From assembly GCF_018069755.1 (NCBI RefSeq), contig NZ_JAGQDE010000020.1, forward strand, positions 1-64,000: a stretch of DNA of 64,000 bases, written 5' to 3'. Positions 29,702-41,616 of this stretch are shown here, piece after piece; position 1 is the stretch's first letter; each line of letters begins with the position of its first letter. The notes beneath the pieces were generated by a model. That model was not told the origin of the DNA and ran no database searches. It saw nothing but the letters and a program-made list of their open reading frames with translations. The position numbers and the translations under genes are program-made. The stretch is from Ideonella aquatica. GTDB taxonomy: Bacteria; Pseudomonadota; Gammaproteobacteria; Burkholderiales; Burkholderiaceae_C.

Positions 29702-30648
29702 TCGAGGTGCTGGATCCCGGCTTGCAGACCCAGCTGCAGGACAGCGGCCGCTGGGGCTGGCAGGCCGACGGCGTGCCGGTGGGCGGCGCGATGGACGGCT
29801 GGAGCCACCGCGTGGCCAACCTGCTGGTGGGCAATGCCGGCGACGAGGCCACGCTGGAGATCCTGCTGCAAGGCCCGCGCCTGCGCTTTGCGCGCGCCGC
29901 CTACATCGCCCTGGTCGGCGCCGAGCTGCCATTGACGCTGGACGGCCAGGCCGTGCCCGCCGGCCGGCGCCTGCTGGTGCCCGCCGGCGCCGTGCTGGCC
30001 TGTGGCCGCGCCCGCGCCGGCCTGCGCGCCTACCTGGCGGTGCAAGGCGGCTTCGACGTGCCACCGGTGCTGGGCAGCCGCAGCACCTATGTGCGCGGCG
30101 GCTTCGGCGGCTGGCAGGGGCGCGCGCTGCAGGCCGGCGATCGGCTGCCCCTCGGGCCGGCGGCTGCCGAGCCACCCATCACGGCCGGTCTCGACACCAC
30201 GCCCACGCTGCCCGACCCCGCCCAGACCGAGCGCGTGCTGGTGGTGCCCGGCGAGCATTGGGAGGCCTTTCCCGCCGCAGAGCGCGCCGCCTTCCTGGCC
30301 ACCGCCTGGCGCGTCGGCCCGCAATCCGACCGCATGGGCTACCGCCTGCAAGGGCCCGCACTGGGCGCGCCGGCGCTGGGCGAGCTGCTCAGCGAGGGCG
30401 TGGCCTTCGGCACTGTGCAGGTGCCGCCCGACGGCCAGCCGATCGCGCTGATGGCCGAGCGGCAAAGCACCGGCGGCTACCCCAAGATCGCCCATGTCGC
30501 CGCGGTGGACCTGCCACTGCTGGCGCAGATGGCCCCGGGCCAGCGGCTGCGCTTCGAGCTGATCAGCACCGACCGCGCCCAGGCCCTGCTGGAAGACCGT
30601 GAACGCACGCTGGCGCAACTGCGCCGCACGCTGCTGGAGACACCATGA
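29698..30648 (+). CDS. pxpC: 5-oxoprolinase subunit PxpC (biotin-dependent carboxylase-like)
   Basis: 316 residues. The start IEVLDPGLQTQLQDSGRWG and the motifs GGAMDGWSHRVANLL, RAYLAVQGGFDVP, GPQSDRMGYRLQG and ERQSTGGYPKIAHV identify the YbgK/KipA family. Coupled by ATGA overlaps at both ends to pxpB and pxpA. Works with PxpB on pyroglutamate. Confidence 0.95.
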   Translation: MIEVLDPGLQTQLQDSGRWGWQADGVPVGGAMDGWSHRVANLLVGNAGDEATLEILLQGPRLRFARAAYIALVGAELPLTLDGQAVPAGRRLLVPAGAVLACGRARAGLRAYLAVQGGFDVPPVLGSRSTYVRGGFGGWQGRALQAGDRLPLGPAAAEPPITAGLDTTPTLPDPAQTERVLVVPGEHWEAFPAAERAAFLATAWRVGPQSDRMGYRLQGPALGAPALGELLSEGVAFGTVQVPPDGQPIALMAERQSTGGYPKIAHVAAVDLPLLAQMAPGQRLRFELISTDRAQALLEDRERTLAQLRRTLLETP

Positions 30649-31397
30649 GCACCCTCGACCTGAACTGCGACATGGGCGAAGGCTTCGGCGCCTGGACGAT
30701 GGGCGACGACCTGGCGCTGCTGGACCACGTCAGCTCGGCCAACATCGCCTGCGGCTTCCATGCCGGCGACCCCGCCACGATGCGCGGCGTGGTGGCCGCC
30801 GCACTGGCGCGCGGCGTGGCCGTGGGCGCCCACCCGGGCCTGCCCGACCTGGTGGGCTTCGGTCGGCGCGAGATGAAGGTGAGCCCGGCGGATGCCTACG
30901 CGATGACGCTGTACCAGGCCGGCGCGCTGGCTGCCTTCGCGCGCGCTGCCGGCGGCCGGCTGCACCACGTCAAGCCGCACGGCGCGCTCTACAACATGGC
31001 CGCCCGCGACCGCGCGCTGGCCGACGCATTGGCCCAGGCGGTGCACGACCTGGACCCGTCGCTGGTCTTCTACGGCCTGGCCGGCAGCGCGATGGTCGAC
31101 GCCGCCCGCGCCCGCGGCCTGCGCGTGGCCGAGGAGGTGTTTGCCGACCGCGCCTACGAGGACGACGGCCGCCTGGCCGCGCGCGGCACCCCCGGCGCGA
31201 TGATCGAGGACGCCGACGCCGCGCTGGCCCAGGTGCGGCTGATGCTGCAGGGCCAGGTGCGCGCGCGCAGCGGTGCGCTGGTGGCGCTGCGCGCCGACAC
31301 GCTGTGCCTGCACGGCGACCAGCCCGGCGCACTGCACTTTGCGCAGACGCTGCGCGCCGCGCTGGCCGCCGACGGGGTGACGGTGCGCGCGCCTTAG
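30645..31397 (+). CDS. pxpA: 5-oxoprolinase subunit PxpA (LamB/YcsF family)
   Basis: 250 residues. The signature start LDLNCDMGEGFGAWTMGDD, SSANIACGFHAGDP, GAHPGLPDLVGFGRREM and HVKPHGALYN are all present. It completes PxpABC, which hydrolyses 5-oxoproline to glutamate using ATP. It is the last gene of the TRAP-pxp operon. Its stop codon overlaps the end of the sulfotransferase gene on the other strand by 4 nt (31394-31397). Confidence 0.97.
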   Translation: MSTLDLNCDMGEGFGAWTMGDDLALLDHVSSANIACGFHAGDPATMRGVVAAALARGVAVGAHPGLPDLVGFGRREMKVSPADAYAMTLYQAGALAAFARAAGGRLHHVKPHGALYNMAARDRALADALAQAVHDLDPSLVFYGLAGSAMVDAARARGLRVAEEVFADRAYEDDGRLAARGTPGAMIEDADAALAQVRLMLQGQVRARSGALVALRADTLCLHGDQPGALHFAQTLRAALAADGVTVRAP

Positions 31398-33061
31398 GCG
31401 GCCGGCCCCAGCGCGTCGATCAGCGGCCCCAGCCAGGGCTCGAAGGCGCGCCAGTGCTCGACCGCGCCAGCGTGGATCGGCCGGCGCACCTGCTCGGAGC
31501 TGGGCGTGGTGACGCCGCGCGGGTTCTCGTGGAAGCGCAGGCAGGCGTCATCGAAGGGCAGGTTCAGCGCGGCCAGCAGGCGGCGCGTCTGGCCCTCGGG
31601 GTCGGCCACCAGGTCTTCGTAGTGCAGCCGGGTGATGGCGCCGGGCAGCACCGCCTGGAAGTGGTCCATCAGCGCCAGGTAGTCGCGGTGGTAGCGGCCC
31701 AGCTCGGCCAGGCCCAGGCGCCCCTTGCTGCTGAAGGACTTGAAGATCGACAGCGCGCTGGCCACCGGGGTGCGGCGCACCTCGACGATGCGCGCCTTCG
31801 GCAGGATCAGCCGGATCAGGCCCAGGTGGAAGAAGTTGGCCGGCTTCTTGTCCAGCACCACCGGCCGACCCAGGTGGCGGTGGCGCTGCAGCAGCGCCAG
31901 GTAGCGCTCGCCCAGGCCGCGCAGCCGCTCGGGCGGCAGCGCCACCAGCGCATCCAGCCAGGCGGTGCCCAGCGCGGTGTCCTTGCGGCCCGCCAGCTCG
32001 GCGGCGATCGCGCCGATGTAGGGCAGCTCGGCCGTGGCCTCGACCTGCGGGTGGCTGGCCAGGATCTGCTCGACCAGCGTCGAGCCCGAGCGCGGCCGGC
32101 TGACGATGAACACCGGCGCCTCGTCCAGGCAGCCGTAGCTGGCGCGTTCAGCGAAGAAGGCGGGCGTGAAGACCGCGCACTGGCGGGCCACGCCGCGGCT
32201 CAGCGTGTCGGGGTCGTAGTCGATGCGCGCGCGCAGCGCCGCGGCGCCCTGGGCGTACAGCGTGAACGCGCCCTCGGCATCGCCGGCGTCCTCGCGCGCC
32301 TTGGCCAAGGCGTACTGCAGCGCGGCGCGCTCGGGCACGGGCAGCTCGGGGCGGGCCAGCTGCTGCTGCATCGTCGCCAGCTCGGCCGGCTCGAAAACGT
32401 GGTTGCGCAGGTCAGCCAGTGCCCACCAGGCCCCGCCCAGGCCGGGGCGCAGGGTGCAGGCGCGGCGGTAGGCGGCCACACAGTCGTCGCGCCGGCCCAG
32501 CGCGCGCAGCGCGTGCCCCAGATCCAGCCACGACAGCGCGCGCGATGGGTGGGCATCGGCCAGCCGCTGGTAGATCGCCAGCGCCGCAGCGTGCTCGCCC
32601 AGCGCCAGGTGCAGGTGGGCCATCAGCTCGGCGAACAGCGGGTGGTCAGGCTCGGCCGCCAGCAGTCGGCGCGCTTCGGGCTCGGCCTCGGCGGGCCAGC
32701 CCTGCTGATCCAGCAGCTTGGCCAGGTTGTAGCGCGCGGCGCTGAAGTCGGGCTGCGCCGCCACGCAGCGGCGCAACGCGGCGATCGCCTGCGCCGGCCG
32801 GCCGGTGCGCAGCTGCGCGCGGGCCAGCAGGTACAGCGCGTCGGCATCGTCGGGGCGGCGCGCCAGGTGGGGGGCCAGCAGTGGCTCGACCAACGCGTCC
32901 CGGCCGGTTTGCAGCAGCTCGGCCGCCTGGCGCAGCAGCGGCGTGGCGGGCGGGCGCTGGGCGGCCAGCCGCTGCATCGCCCGGGCCCAGGGGTCCGGCG
33001 GGGAGGGAGGGGCGGCCGCAGGCATCCGGCCGAGTGTATCGATCCGCCCGCGGGTATTCAT
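31394..33061 (-). CDS. TPR-repeat sulfotransferase family protein
   Basis: About 555 residues from ATG 33061 (an ATG at 33025 is an alternative). The N-terminal half carries four or five tetratricopeptide units (e.g. [40 protein letters not shown]). The C-terminal half is a sulfotransferase-3-like domain with the PAPS-binding loop [18 protein letters not shown] and the later [12 protein letters not shown]. Such proteins are common in Proteobacteria; the acceptor is unknown. It is divergent from a hybrid histidine kinase, with no linked polysaccharide genes. Confidence 0.85.
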   Translation of the reverse strand: MNTRGRIDTLGRMPAAAPPSPPDPWARAMQRLAAQRPPATPLLRQAAELLQTGRDALVEPLLAPHLARRPDDADALYLLARAQLRTGRPAQAIAALRRCVAAQPDFSAARYNLAKLLDQQGWPAEAEPEARRLLAAEPDHPLFAELMAHLHLALGEHAAALAIYQRLADAHPSRALSWLDLGHALRALGRRDDCVAAYRRACTLRPGLGGAWWALADLRNHVFEPAELATMQQQLARPELPVPERAALQYALAKAREDAGDAEGAFTLYAQGAAALRARIDYDPDTLSRGVARQCAVFTPAFFAERASYGCLDEAPVFIVSRPRSGSTLVEQILASHPQVEATAELPYIGAIAAELAGRKDTALGTAWLDALVALPPERLRGLGERYLALLQRHRHLGRPVVLDKKPANFFHLGLIRLILPKARIVEVRRTPVASALSIFKSFSSKGRLGLAELGRYHRDYLALMDHFQAVLPGAITRLHYEDLVADPEGQTRRLLAALNLPFDDACLRFHENPRGVTTPSSEQVRRPIHAGAVEHWRAFEPWLGPLIDALGPAA

Positions 33062-33156
33062 CAAGCCCGCCGCGCGCCGGCCGATATACCTTTGCGCCAT
33101 GCCCTCGCAAGGCGTCCGGCATCCACGGGCGCCACCGGCAGGCGGGTCCCGATCCC

Positions 33157-34978
<1,822 letters not shown>

Positions 34979-34983
<5 letters not shown>

Positions 34984-34994
34984 GCTGCCTCAGG
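34979..34994. terminator. Hairpin spanning convergent stop codons of the hybrid kinase and mnmA
   Basis: CCTGAG-CTGC-CTCAGG: 6-bp stem, 4-nt loop, containing the TGA of the kinase gene and the stop of mnmA. The genes are only 6 nt apart. No T run is present. Confidence 0.4.
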
Positions 34995-36096
34995 CCAGCT
35001 CGGCCGACGCGATCACGCCGCCGCCCAGGCAGACCTCGCCGTCATAGACCACCGCCGACTGCCCCGGCGTGACCGCCCACTGCGGCTGGGCGAACAGCAG
35101 CGACAGGCCGGCGGGCGAAGGGTCCAGCGCGCAGGCGGCATCGGCCTGGCGGTAGCGGGTCTTGGCGCCATAGCCACCGGCGCGCGGCGCCTGGCCGGCC
35201 ACCCAGCTGAGGTCATCGGCCACCAGGCGGCGGTACTGCAGCCAGGGGTGCTCGTGGCCCTGCACCACCACCAGCGCGTTGCGGTCCAGGTCCTTGCGCG
35301 CGACGAACCAGGGCAGGTGCTCGCCGCCGCCGCGCGGCGCCTTCTTGTCCTTCACGCCACCGATGCCCAGGCCCTGGCGCTGGCCCAGCGTGTAGAAGCT
35401 CAGGCCCACATGCTGGCCCAGCGTGCGGCCGCGCTCATCGACGATCGGGCCGGGCTCGTGGCTCAGGTAGCGGTTGAGAAACTCGCGAAACGGCCGCTCG
35501 CCAATGAAGCAGATGCCGGTGGAGTCCTTCTTCTTCGCATTGGGCAGGCCGATCTCCTCGGCCAGGCGGCGCACCTCGGTCTTGGGGAGCTCGCCCACCG
35601 GAAACAGCGTCTTGGCCAGCTGCGCCTGGTTCAGGCGGTGCAGGAAGTAGCTCTGGTCCTTCAGCGGATCCAGCCCCTTGAGCAGTTCATGCCGGCCATC
35701 GCGCTCGCGCACCCGGGCGTAATGACCCGTGGCGATCTTTTCGGCGCCCAGCCGCATCGCGTGGTCCAGGAAGGCCTTGAACTTGATCTCGGCGTTGCAC
35801 AGCACGTCGGGGTTGGGCGTGCGGCCGGCCTGGTACTCGCGCAGGAACTCGGCGAACACGCGGTCCTTGTACTCGGCCGCGAAATTGACGTGCTCGATCT
35901 CGATGCCGATGACATCGGCCACCGCTGCCGCATCGACGAAATCGACGTTGGACGAGCAGTACTCGCTGTCGTCGTCGTCTTCCCAGTTCTTCATGAAGAT
36001 GCCGACGACCTCGTGCCCCTGCTGCTTGAGCAGCCAGGCCGAGACCGCGGAATCGACGCCGCCGGACAGGCCGACGACCACGCGTTGCTTGTGCAT
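34990..36096 (-). CDS. mnmA: tRNA-specific 2-thiouridylase MnmA
   Basis: 368 residues. PP-loop [15 protein letters not shown] at the N-terminus; first catalytic cysteine in [12 protein letters not shown], second in [13 protein letters not shown]. It thiolates U34 of Lys, Glu and Gln tRNAs using sulfur relayed from cysteine desulfurase. A Nudix gene lies 89 nt upstream on the same strand, a common arrangement. Confidence 0.98.
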   Translation of the reverse strand: MHKQRVVVGLSGGVDSAVSAWLLKQQGHEVVGIFMKNWEDDDDSEYCSSNVDFVDAAAVADVIGIEIEHVNFAAEYKDRVFAEFLREYQAGRTPNPDVLCNAEIKFKAFLDHAMRLGAEKIATGHYARVRERDGRHELLKGLDPLKDQSYFLHRLNQAQLAKTLFPVGELPKTEVRRLAEEIGLPNAKKKDSTGICFIGERPFREFLNRYLSHEPGPIVDERGRTLGQHVGLSFYTLGQRQGLGIGGVKDKKAPRGGGEHLPWFVARKDLDRNALVVVQGHEHPWLQYRRLVADDLSWVAGQAPRAGGYGAKTRYRQADAACALDPSPAGLSLLFAQPQWAVTPGQSAVVYDGEVCLGGGVIASAELA

Positions 36097-36185
36097 GGCG
36101 GGATTGTCGCCGGGCGTCCAGCGTCAATCATCCCGGGGCGGCTTTTCACATCATGCAACGACCGACAGGTCGGAAAACCCGGTGT

Positions 36186-36668
36186 TCACTTGTGGAGCAG
36201 CTTGACGCTGGGGTGCATGTGCAGCAAATCCAGCGCAAACCCGCGCCCCGCCGCGTGGTCCTCGATGCTGCATAGCAGCATCGGACTGCGGTGCCGGTCA
36301 GGGCAGGCGCGCAGCTCGTCCAGGCTCATCCACAGCGTGCGCTCGATGGGCTGGTCGTAGCCGCGGCCGGGCAGTTCATCGCCCACCGTGCCAGCGATCG
36401 CGAAGCGCAGGTAGGTGATGTCCTCGCCGGTGCTGGCGCGCTGCATTCGCCCCAGGTAAACCCCGACCACGTGGGTGGGCGTGAAGACGCGCGCGGTCTC
36501 CTCCAGCGCCTCGCGGATCACGGCCTCGATGAGGGATTCGCCAGGGTCCAGGTGGCCGGCCGGGTTGTTGAGTTTCAGGCCCTCGGGTGTGCGCTCCTCG
36601 ACCAGCAGATAGCGGCCCTCGCGCTCGATGATCGCGGCCACGGTGACGCTTGGTTTCCAACGTTCCAT
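36186..36668 (-). CDS. Nudix hydrolase (NudJ-like)
   Basis: 160 residues. The Nudix box runs from GHLDPGESLIEAV to REALEETARV; the catalytic REx2EE core is intact, while the usual glycine after EET is alanine, as I remember for betaproteobacterial NudJ relatives. Likely substrates are thiamin pyrophosphate precursors or nucleoside phosphates, as for NudJ. Upstream of mnmA on the same strand. Confidence 0.9.
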   Translation of the reverse strand: MERWKPSVTVAAIIEREGRYLLVEERTPEGLKLNNPAGHLDPGESLIEAVIREALEETARVFTPTHVVGVYLGRMQRASTGEDITYLRFAIAGTVGDELPGRGYDQPIERTLWMSLDELRACPDRHRSPMLLCSIEDHAAGRGFALDLLHMHPSVKLLHK

Positions 36669-36812
36669 CGGGCCATCTTAGAGCCCGGGCAAACCGCCGG
36701 ACGACAGCGCTCCGCGATTGGGTAAGCTAGGCGGCAAACGACGGGGGCGCCGAGGCGACCGCACGACAGCGGCGCCGCCGCCCCTGCACAGTGGACGTTG
36801 GAGAGGAGAGTC

Positions 36813-38399
36813 ATGGCTCTGTTGATCGGGGTGCCGCGCGAGACTGCGGCCGGGGAAAAGCGCGTCGCGACCGTGCCGGACGTGGTCGAGAAGCTCATCA
36901 AGCTGGGCTTCTCGGTGGCGGTGGAAACCGGCGCCGGTGACGCGGCCAACTGCGACGACGACAGCTACCGCGCCGCCGGCGCCAAGGTGGCGGGCAGCGC
37001 GGCCGAGTTGTTCGGCATGGCCGACATCGTCTTCAAGGTGCGCCCGCCCACGCTGGACGAGGTGGCGCTGCTGCGCCCCGGCGCCACGCTGATCGGCTTC
37101 GTCTGGCCGGCGCAGAACCCCGAGCTGATGGCCGCGCTGCAGGCCCGGCAGGTGACCGCGCTGGCGATCGACTGCCTGCCGCGCCAGCTCAGCCGCGCCC
37201 AGAAGATGGACGCGCTGACCTCGCAGGCCGGCGTCAGCGGCTACCGCGCGGTGATCGAGGCGGCCAATGCCTTCGGCCGCTTCTTCAACGGCCAGATCAC
37301 CGCCGCCGGCAAGGTGCCGCCGGCCAAGGTCTTCATCGCCGGTGCCGGCGTGGCCGGCCTGGCGGCCATCGGCACCGCCGCCAACCTGGGCGCCATCGTG
37401 CGCGCCAATGACACCCGCGCCGAGGTCGCTGATCAGGTGGTCTCGCTGGGCGGCGAGTTTGTCAAGGTCGACTACGAAGAAGAGGGCTCGGGCGGCGGCG
37501 GCTACGCCAAGGTCATGAGCGAGGGCTTCCAGGCCGCGCAGCGCGCGATGTACGCGCAGCAGGCCCGCGAGGTGGACATCATCATCACCACTGCGCTGAT
37601 TCCCGGCAAGCCGGCGCCCAAGCTGATCACCGCCGAGATGGTGGCGACGATGAAGCCCGGCAGCGTGATCGTCGACATGGCCGCCGAGCAGGGCGGCAAC
37701 TGCGAGCTGACCGTGCCCGGCCAGGCCGTGGTGCGCCATGGCGTGACCATCGTTGGCTACACCGACCTGGCCAGCCGCCTGGCCAAGCAGAGCTCCACGC
37801 TGTACAGCACCAACCTGCTGCGCCTGACCGAGGAGCTCTGCAAGACCAAGGACGGCGTCATCAATGTCAACTTCGAGGACGACGCGATCCGCGGCCTGAC
37901 GGTGGTGAAGAACGGCGAGCTGACCTGGCCCGCCCCGGCGCCCAAGCTGCCGCCACCGCCGCCGCCGAAGGCGGCCGTCGCTGCACCCAAGGCACCGGCG
38001 CACGGCCACGGCCCCGGCGAGCCGATGAAGGGCAGCACGCTGGCCATCGTGTTCGCGGTAGGCGCGGTGCTGTTCGCCTTGGTGGGCCTGTACGCACCGG
38101 CCGCCTTCCTGTCGCACTTCACGGTCTTCGTGCTGGCCTGCTTCGTGGGCTACATGGTGGTGTGGAACGTGACCCCGTCGCTGCACACGCCGCTGATGAG
38201 CGTGACCAACGCGATCAGCTCGATCATTGCCATCGGCGCGCTGATCCAGGTGGCGCCGCCGCTGGACGCCGCAGGTGCCACCGACCGCCCGCATGCGCTG
38301 ATCCTGGGCTGCGCGGTGGTCGCCCTGGTGCTGACCGCCGTGAACATGTTCGGCGGCTTTGCCGTCACGCGCCGCATGCTGGCCATGTTCCGCAAGTGA
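36813..38399 (+). CDS. pntA: NAD(P) transhydrogenase subunit alpha
   Basis: 528 residues, the fused E. coli-type PntA. The NAD(H)-binding domain I (about 1-380) has [29 protein letters not shown] and [13 protein letters not shown]; after a Pro/Ala linker (about 381-405) four membrane helices form part of domain II. With PntB it couples proton entry to NADP+ reduction. GGAGAGGAGAG precedes the ATG and the frame five codons further upstream adds only low-information residues. Confidence 0.97.
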   Translation: MALLIGVPRETAAGEKRVATVPDVVEKLIKLGFSVAVETGAGDAANCDDDSYRAAGAKVAGSAAELFGMADIVFKVRPPTLDEVALLRPGATLIGFVWPAQNPELMAALQARQVTALAIDCLPRQLSRAQKMDALTSQAGVSGYRAVIEAANAFGRFFNGQITAAGKVPPAKVFIAGAGVAGLAAIGTAANLGAIVRANDTRAEVADQVVSLGGEFVKVDYEEEGSGGGGYAKVMSEGFQAAQRAMYAQQAREVDIIITTALIPGKPAPKLITAEMVATMKPGSVIVDMAAEQGGNCELTVPGQAVVRHGVTIVGYTDLASRLAKQSSTLYSTNLLRLTEELCKTKDGVINVNFEDDAIRGLTVVKNGELTWPAPAPKLPPPPPPKAAVAAPKAPAHGHGPGEPMKGSTLAIVFAVGAVLFALVGLYAPAAFLSHFTVFVLACFVGYMVVWNVTPSLHTPLMSVTNAISSIIAIGALIQVAPPLDAAGATDRPHALILGCAVVALVLTAVNMFGGFAVTRRMLAMFRK

Positions 38400-38427
38400 T
38401 CGTCAGAACAAGAACAAGGAACCGGAC

Positions 38428-39843
38428 ATGACTTCCAGTCTCGCGACCGTGGCCTACATCGGCGCCACCATCCTCTTCATCCTCAGCCTGGGCGGGCTGT
38501 CCAACCCGGAAACCGCCCGCCGCGGCAACCTGTTCGGCATGGTCGGCATGACCATCGCGGTGCTGGCCACGGTGCTGGGCCCGCGGGTCACCGCGGCCGG
38601 CGTGCCCTACATCGTCGGCGCCCTGGTGGTGGGCGGCGGCATCGGCCTCTTCGCGGCGAAGAAGGTGCAGATGACGCAGATGCCCGAGCTGGTGGCGCTG
38701 ATGCACAGCCTGGTCGGCCTGGCGGCCTGCCTGGTGGGCTTCGCCAGCTATGTGGACACCTCCACCGTCTTTGCCACGCCGGCCGAGAAGGCCATCCACG
38801 AGGTCGAGATCTACGTGGGCATCCTGATCGGCGCGGTCACGTTCTCGGGCTCGATCATCGCGTTCGGCAAGCTCTCCGGCCGCATCGGCGGCAAGCCGCT
38901 GCTGCTGCCGGCGCGCCACTGGCTCAACCTGGCGGGCCTGCTGGTCGTCATCTGGTTCGGCCGCGAATTCATCAACGCGCACGATATTGCCTCGGGCATG
39001 ACGCCGCTGCTGGTGATGACCGTGGTGGCGCTGCTGTTCGGCGTGCACATGGTGATGGCCATCGGTGGCGCGGACATGCCGGTGGTGGTGTCGATGCTCA
39101 ACAGCTACTCCGGCTGGGCGGCTGCGGCCACCGGCTTCATGCTCAGCAACGACCTGCTGATCGTGGTGGGCGCGCTGGTGGGCTCGTCGGGCGCCATCCT
39201 CAGCTACATCATGTGCCGGGCGATGAACCGCAACTTCATCAGCGTGATCGCCGGCGGCTTTGGCGGCGGTGCGCCGGCGCCTAAGGCCGAGGGCGGTGCC
39301 GCCGAGCCGCAGGGCGAGGTCTCGCCGATCAGCGCCGCCGAGACGGCCGAGCTGCTGCGCGAATCGAAGAGCGTGATCATCGTCCCCGGCTATGGCATGG
39401 CGGTGGCCCAGGCCCAGCACACGGTGTTCGAGATCACCAAGCTGCTGCGCGAGAAGGGCGTGAACGTGCGCTTCGGCATCCACCCGGTGGCCGGCCGCAT
39501 GCCGGGCCACATGAACGTGCTGCTGGCCGAGGCCAAGGTGCCTTACGACATCGTGCTGGAGATGGACGAGATCAACGAGGACTTCCCGGACACCGACGTG
39601 ACCATGGTGATCGGCGCCAACGACATCGTCAACCCGGCCGCGCAGGACGACCCCAGCAGCCCGATCGCCGGCATGCCGGTGCTGGAGGTCTGGAAGGCCC
39701 GCACCAGCATTGTGATGAAGCGCTCCATGGCCAGTGGCTATGCCGGCGTGGACAACCCGCTCTTCTACAAGGACAACAACCGCATGCTGTTTGGCGACGC
39801 CAAGAAGATGCTCGACGAGGTGCTGGGCGCGCTGAAAGCCTGA
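38428..39843 (+). CDS. pntB: NAD(P) transhydrogenase subunit beta
   Basis: 471 residues. Nine or so membrane helices (domain II) are followed by the NADP(H)-binding domain III with [45 protein letters not shown] and [26 protein letters not shown] precedes ATG 38428, 28 nt after pntA. The frame is open upstream into pntA but the family N-terminus fits this start. Confidence 0.98.
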   Translation: MTSSLATVAYIGATILFILSLGGLSNPETARRGNLFGMVGMTIAVLATVLGPRVTAAGVPYIVGALVVGGGIGLFAAKKVQMTQMPELVALMHSLVGLAACLVGFASYVDTSTVFATPAEKAIHEVEIYVGILIGAVTFSGSIIAFGKLSGRIGGKPLLLPARHWLNLAGLLVVIWFGREFINAHDIASGMTPLLVMTVVALLFGVHMVMAIGGADMPVVVSMLNSYSGWAAAATGFMLSNDLLIVVGALVGSSGAILSYIMCRAMNRNFISVIAGGFGGGAPAPKAEGGAAEPQGEVSPISAAETAELLRESKSVIIVPGYGMAVAQAQHTVFEITKLLREKGVNVRFGIHPVAGRMPGHMNVLLAEAKVPYDIVLEMDEINEDFPDTDVTMVIGANDIVNPAAQDDPSSPIAGMPVLEVWKARTSIVMKRSMASGYAGVDNPLFYKDNNRMLFGDAKKMLDEVLGALKA

Positions 39844-39869
39844 GCGCGGGGGCGGGAATCCAGCCGCCT

Positions 39870-39893
39870 TCGACCTGGATCAAGGTTTAAAAT
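39870..39893 (+). promoter_or_regulatory. FNR/ANR-like dyad with -10-like element after pntB
   Basis: TCGAC-CTGG-ATCAA (39870-39883) resembles the FNR/ANR half-site pair TTGAT-N4-ATCAA, with a perfect right half and a partly matching left half. TAAAAT (39888-39893) follows closely. If that is the -10, the site would sit near -24, a repressing position. Located 123-136 nt before the 73-residue membrane protein gene. Confidence 0.3.
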
Positions 39894-40005
39894 CAGGGTA
39901 AGTGCTAGGCCGCCTCCGCGGCGGACCCGGCAGGCCCGGTTCCTTCATCCTCCCGGAGATTGTCTTGAGCGTCCTGAGCTTCCCCCGCACCGCCGAGGTG
40001 TCCGC

Positions 40006-40227
40006 ATGACCCCCGCCCAACTCGCCCTGGGCGTCGCCGGCGTGGTTGGCGTCTTCAATGCCGCCTTCTTCAGCGTCGTGGCCTACGAGATCAGCGGCCA
40101 TTCGATGGCCGCCGGTGCTGCTGGCGCCCTGATCATCCTGGTGGCCGAAGCGCTGCTGGTGAAGAACCTGGGCCCCAAGATCGGCGCCAAGCTCAACGAG
40201 AGCATGGCCCCCGCGTCGGGCTCCTGA
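40006..40227 (+). CDS. Small membrane protein of unknown function (73 aa)
   Basis: Two predicted helices (about residues 5-27 and 34-53) around a short SGHSM loop, then a cationic/polar tail KNLGPKIGAKLNES. GAGGTG precedes the ATG by 6 nt. It has its own leader after pntB and a strong terminator behind it, so it looks like a dedicated transcription unit. I do not recognise the family. Codon choice is like its neighbours, which supports a real gene. Confidence 0.7.
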   Translation: MTPAQLALGVAGVVGVFNAAFFSVVAYEISGHSMAAGAAGALIILVAEALLVKNLGPKIGAKLNESMAPASGS

Positions 40228-40245
40228 GCGCCCAAGGCCACATCG

Positions 40246-40269
40246 AAGGCGCCCACCGGGCGCCTTTTT
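40246..40269 (+). terminator. Rho-independent terminator before mtnN
   Basis: GGCGCCC-ACC-GGGCGCC (40248-40264) followed by TTTTT; AA before the stem pairs with the first Ts. It closes the transcript of the 73-residue membrane protein (and possibly pntAB read-through). Confidence 0.9.
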
Positions 40270-40293
40270 CATGGCCGGCGCACAATCAAAGCC

Positions 40294-41025
40294 ATGACCC
40301 TCGCGATCGTCAGCGCCCTGCCCGACGAACTGGCCGCGCTGCAGGCGCGGCTGGATGTCGACCATGCCAGCACCCTGGCTGGCCGCACCCTGCACAGCGG
40401 CCGGCTGGCCGGGCACGAGGTGATCCTGGTGCTCAGCGGCGTCGGCAAGGTGGCGGCAGCCACCACGGCGGCGCTGCTGCTGGACCGCTTTGATGTGCGC
40501 GCCCTGCTGTTCACCGGTGTGGCCGGCGGCCTGGGCACTGGCGTGGCGGTGGGCGATGTGGTGATCGGCCGCCAGTTCCTGCAGCACGACATGGACGCCT
40601 CGCCGCTGTTTCCGCGCTGGGAGGTGCCAATGACCGGGCGCAGCCGCTTTGACGCGGATGCCGCCTGGTCCGACCGCCTGGTGGCCAGCGCGCACCAGGT
40701 GCTGGCCAGCGAGCACCCGGCGCTGGCCAGCTTCGGCATCACCGCGCCGCGGGTGCACCAGGGCCTGGTGATCAGCGGCGACCGCTTCGTCAGCTCAGCG
40801 GCCGAGTGCGCGCGTCTGCAGGCCGAGCTGCCCGACGCGCTGGCGGTGGAGATGGAAGGCGCCGCGCTGGCGCAGGTGGCGCACGACTTCGGCCGCCCCT
40901 GCGCGGTGCTGCGCACCATCTCCGACCGTGCCGATGACGCCGCGCATGTCGACTTCCCGCGCTTTCTGCGCATGGTGGCGGCCGAGTACGCGCGTGACAT
41001 CGTGCTGGCGGCGCTGACCGCCTGA
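40294..41025 (+). CDS. mtnN: 5'-methylthioadenosine/S-adenosylhomocysteine nucleosidase
   Basis: 243 residues. IVSALPDEL carries the catalytic glutamate position; VLSGVGKVAAA, FTGVAGGLG, VVIGRQFLQHDMD, AVEMEGAALAQVA and the catalytic aspartate in RTISDRAD follow the Pfs family. It cleaves MTA and SAH, recycling methyl-cycle by-products. It ends 6 nt before the facing secreted-protein gene. Confidence 0.95.
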   Translation: MTLAIVSALPDELAALQARLDVDHASTLAGRTLHSGRLAGHEVILVLSGVGKVAAATTAALLLDRFDVRALLFTGVAGGLGTGVAVGDVVIGRQFLQHDMDASPLFPRWEVPMTGRSRFDADAAWSDRLVASAHQVLASEHPALASFGITAPRVHQGLVISGDRFVSSAAECARLQAELPDALAVEMEGAALAQVAHDFGRPCAVLRTISDRADDAAHVDFPRFLRMVAAEYARDIVLAALTA

Positions 41026-41031
41026 AGCGGC

Positions 41032-41544
41032 TCAGCGCGGCAGCGCGCGTTGCTCGCCGCGACGCAGGGCGGGCGCGCCAGCGGTGGCCATCGGCACCAG
41101 CGACGCCGTGAAGCTGCGCTTGCCGCTGTCGCACAACTGGACCTGTTTGGTCGAGCTGTCGAGGTCGACAAACTCCGGCGTGCGGCCCAGGAAGCTGCCG
41201 CTGATCTGGTCGCCGGCGCCATTGAACTTCAGCGTCCAGCTCTGGTAGAGCGCATTGCCCCGCACCTCGAAGCTGGCCTTGCGGGCGACGATCGACTGGG
41301 ACACGCCAGCGCCCCAACCCACCCAGCGGCCCGGGCCGGACTTGGTGCAGCTGGCGATGTAGCCAATGCCGACCTCGTGCACCCGGGGCTGGCCGAATTC
41401 GTCGTGCTCGACCTTGATCGTCAGCGAGTCGCCGGCATCGGTGAGACCTTCGTAGGTGCCGACCTGCTGGGCCTGGGCGAGCGATGCCGTCAGGCCCAGC
41501 ACCAGCGCGGTAGGGGGCAGGAGAGCGTGCAGATGACAGGGCAT
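41032..41544 (-). CDS. Small secreted protein of unknown function
   Basis: 170 residues. A signal peptide (hydrophobic core PPTALVLGLTASLAQA, cleavage before QQVG near residue 26) precedes a beta-rich domain with two cysteines (IASCTKSG, VQLCDSG) that could form a disulfide. GGAGG lies 6 nt before ATG 41544, which decides the start over ATG 41580. It lies 72 nt downstream of the BTAD regulator gene on the same strand. No family recognised. Confidence 0.75.
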   Translation of the reverse strand: MPCHLHALLPPTALVLGLTASLAQAQQVGTYEGLTDAGDSLTIKVEHDEFGQPRVHEVGIGYIASCTKSGPGRWVGWGAGVSQSIVARKASFEVRGNALYQSWTLKFNGAGDQISGSFLGRTPEFVDLDSSTKQVQLCDSGKRSFTASLVPMATAGAPALRRGEQRALPR

Positions 41545-41616
41545 GGAAACCTCCGGATTCAGATTGAGTGACGCCGCCACGCGGCCGGCATGCCGATGCT
41601 GCAGCGCCAGCGTTCG

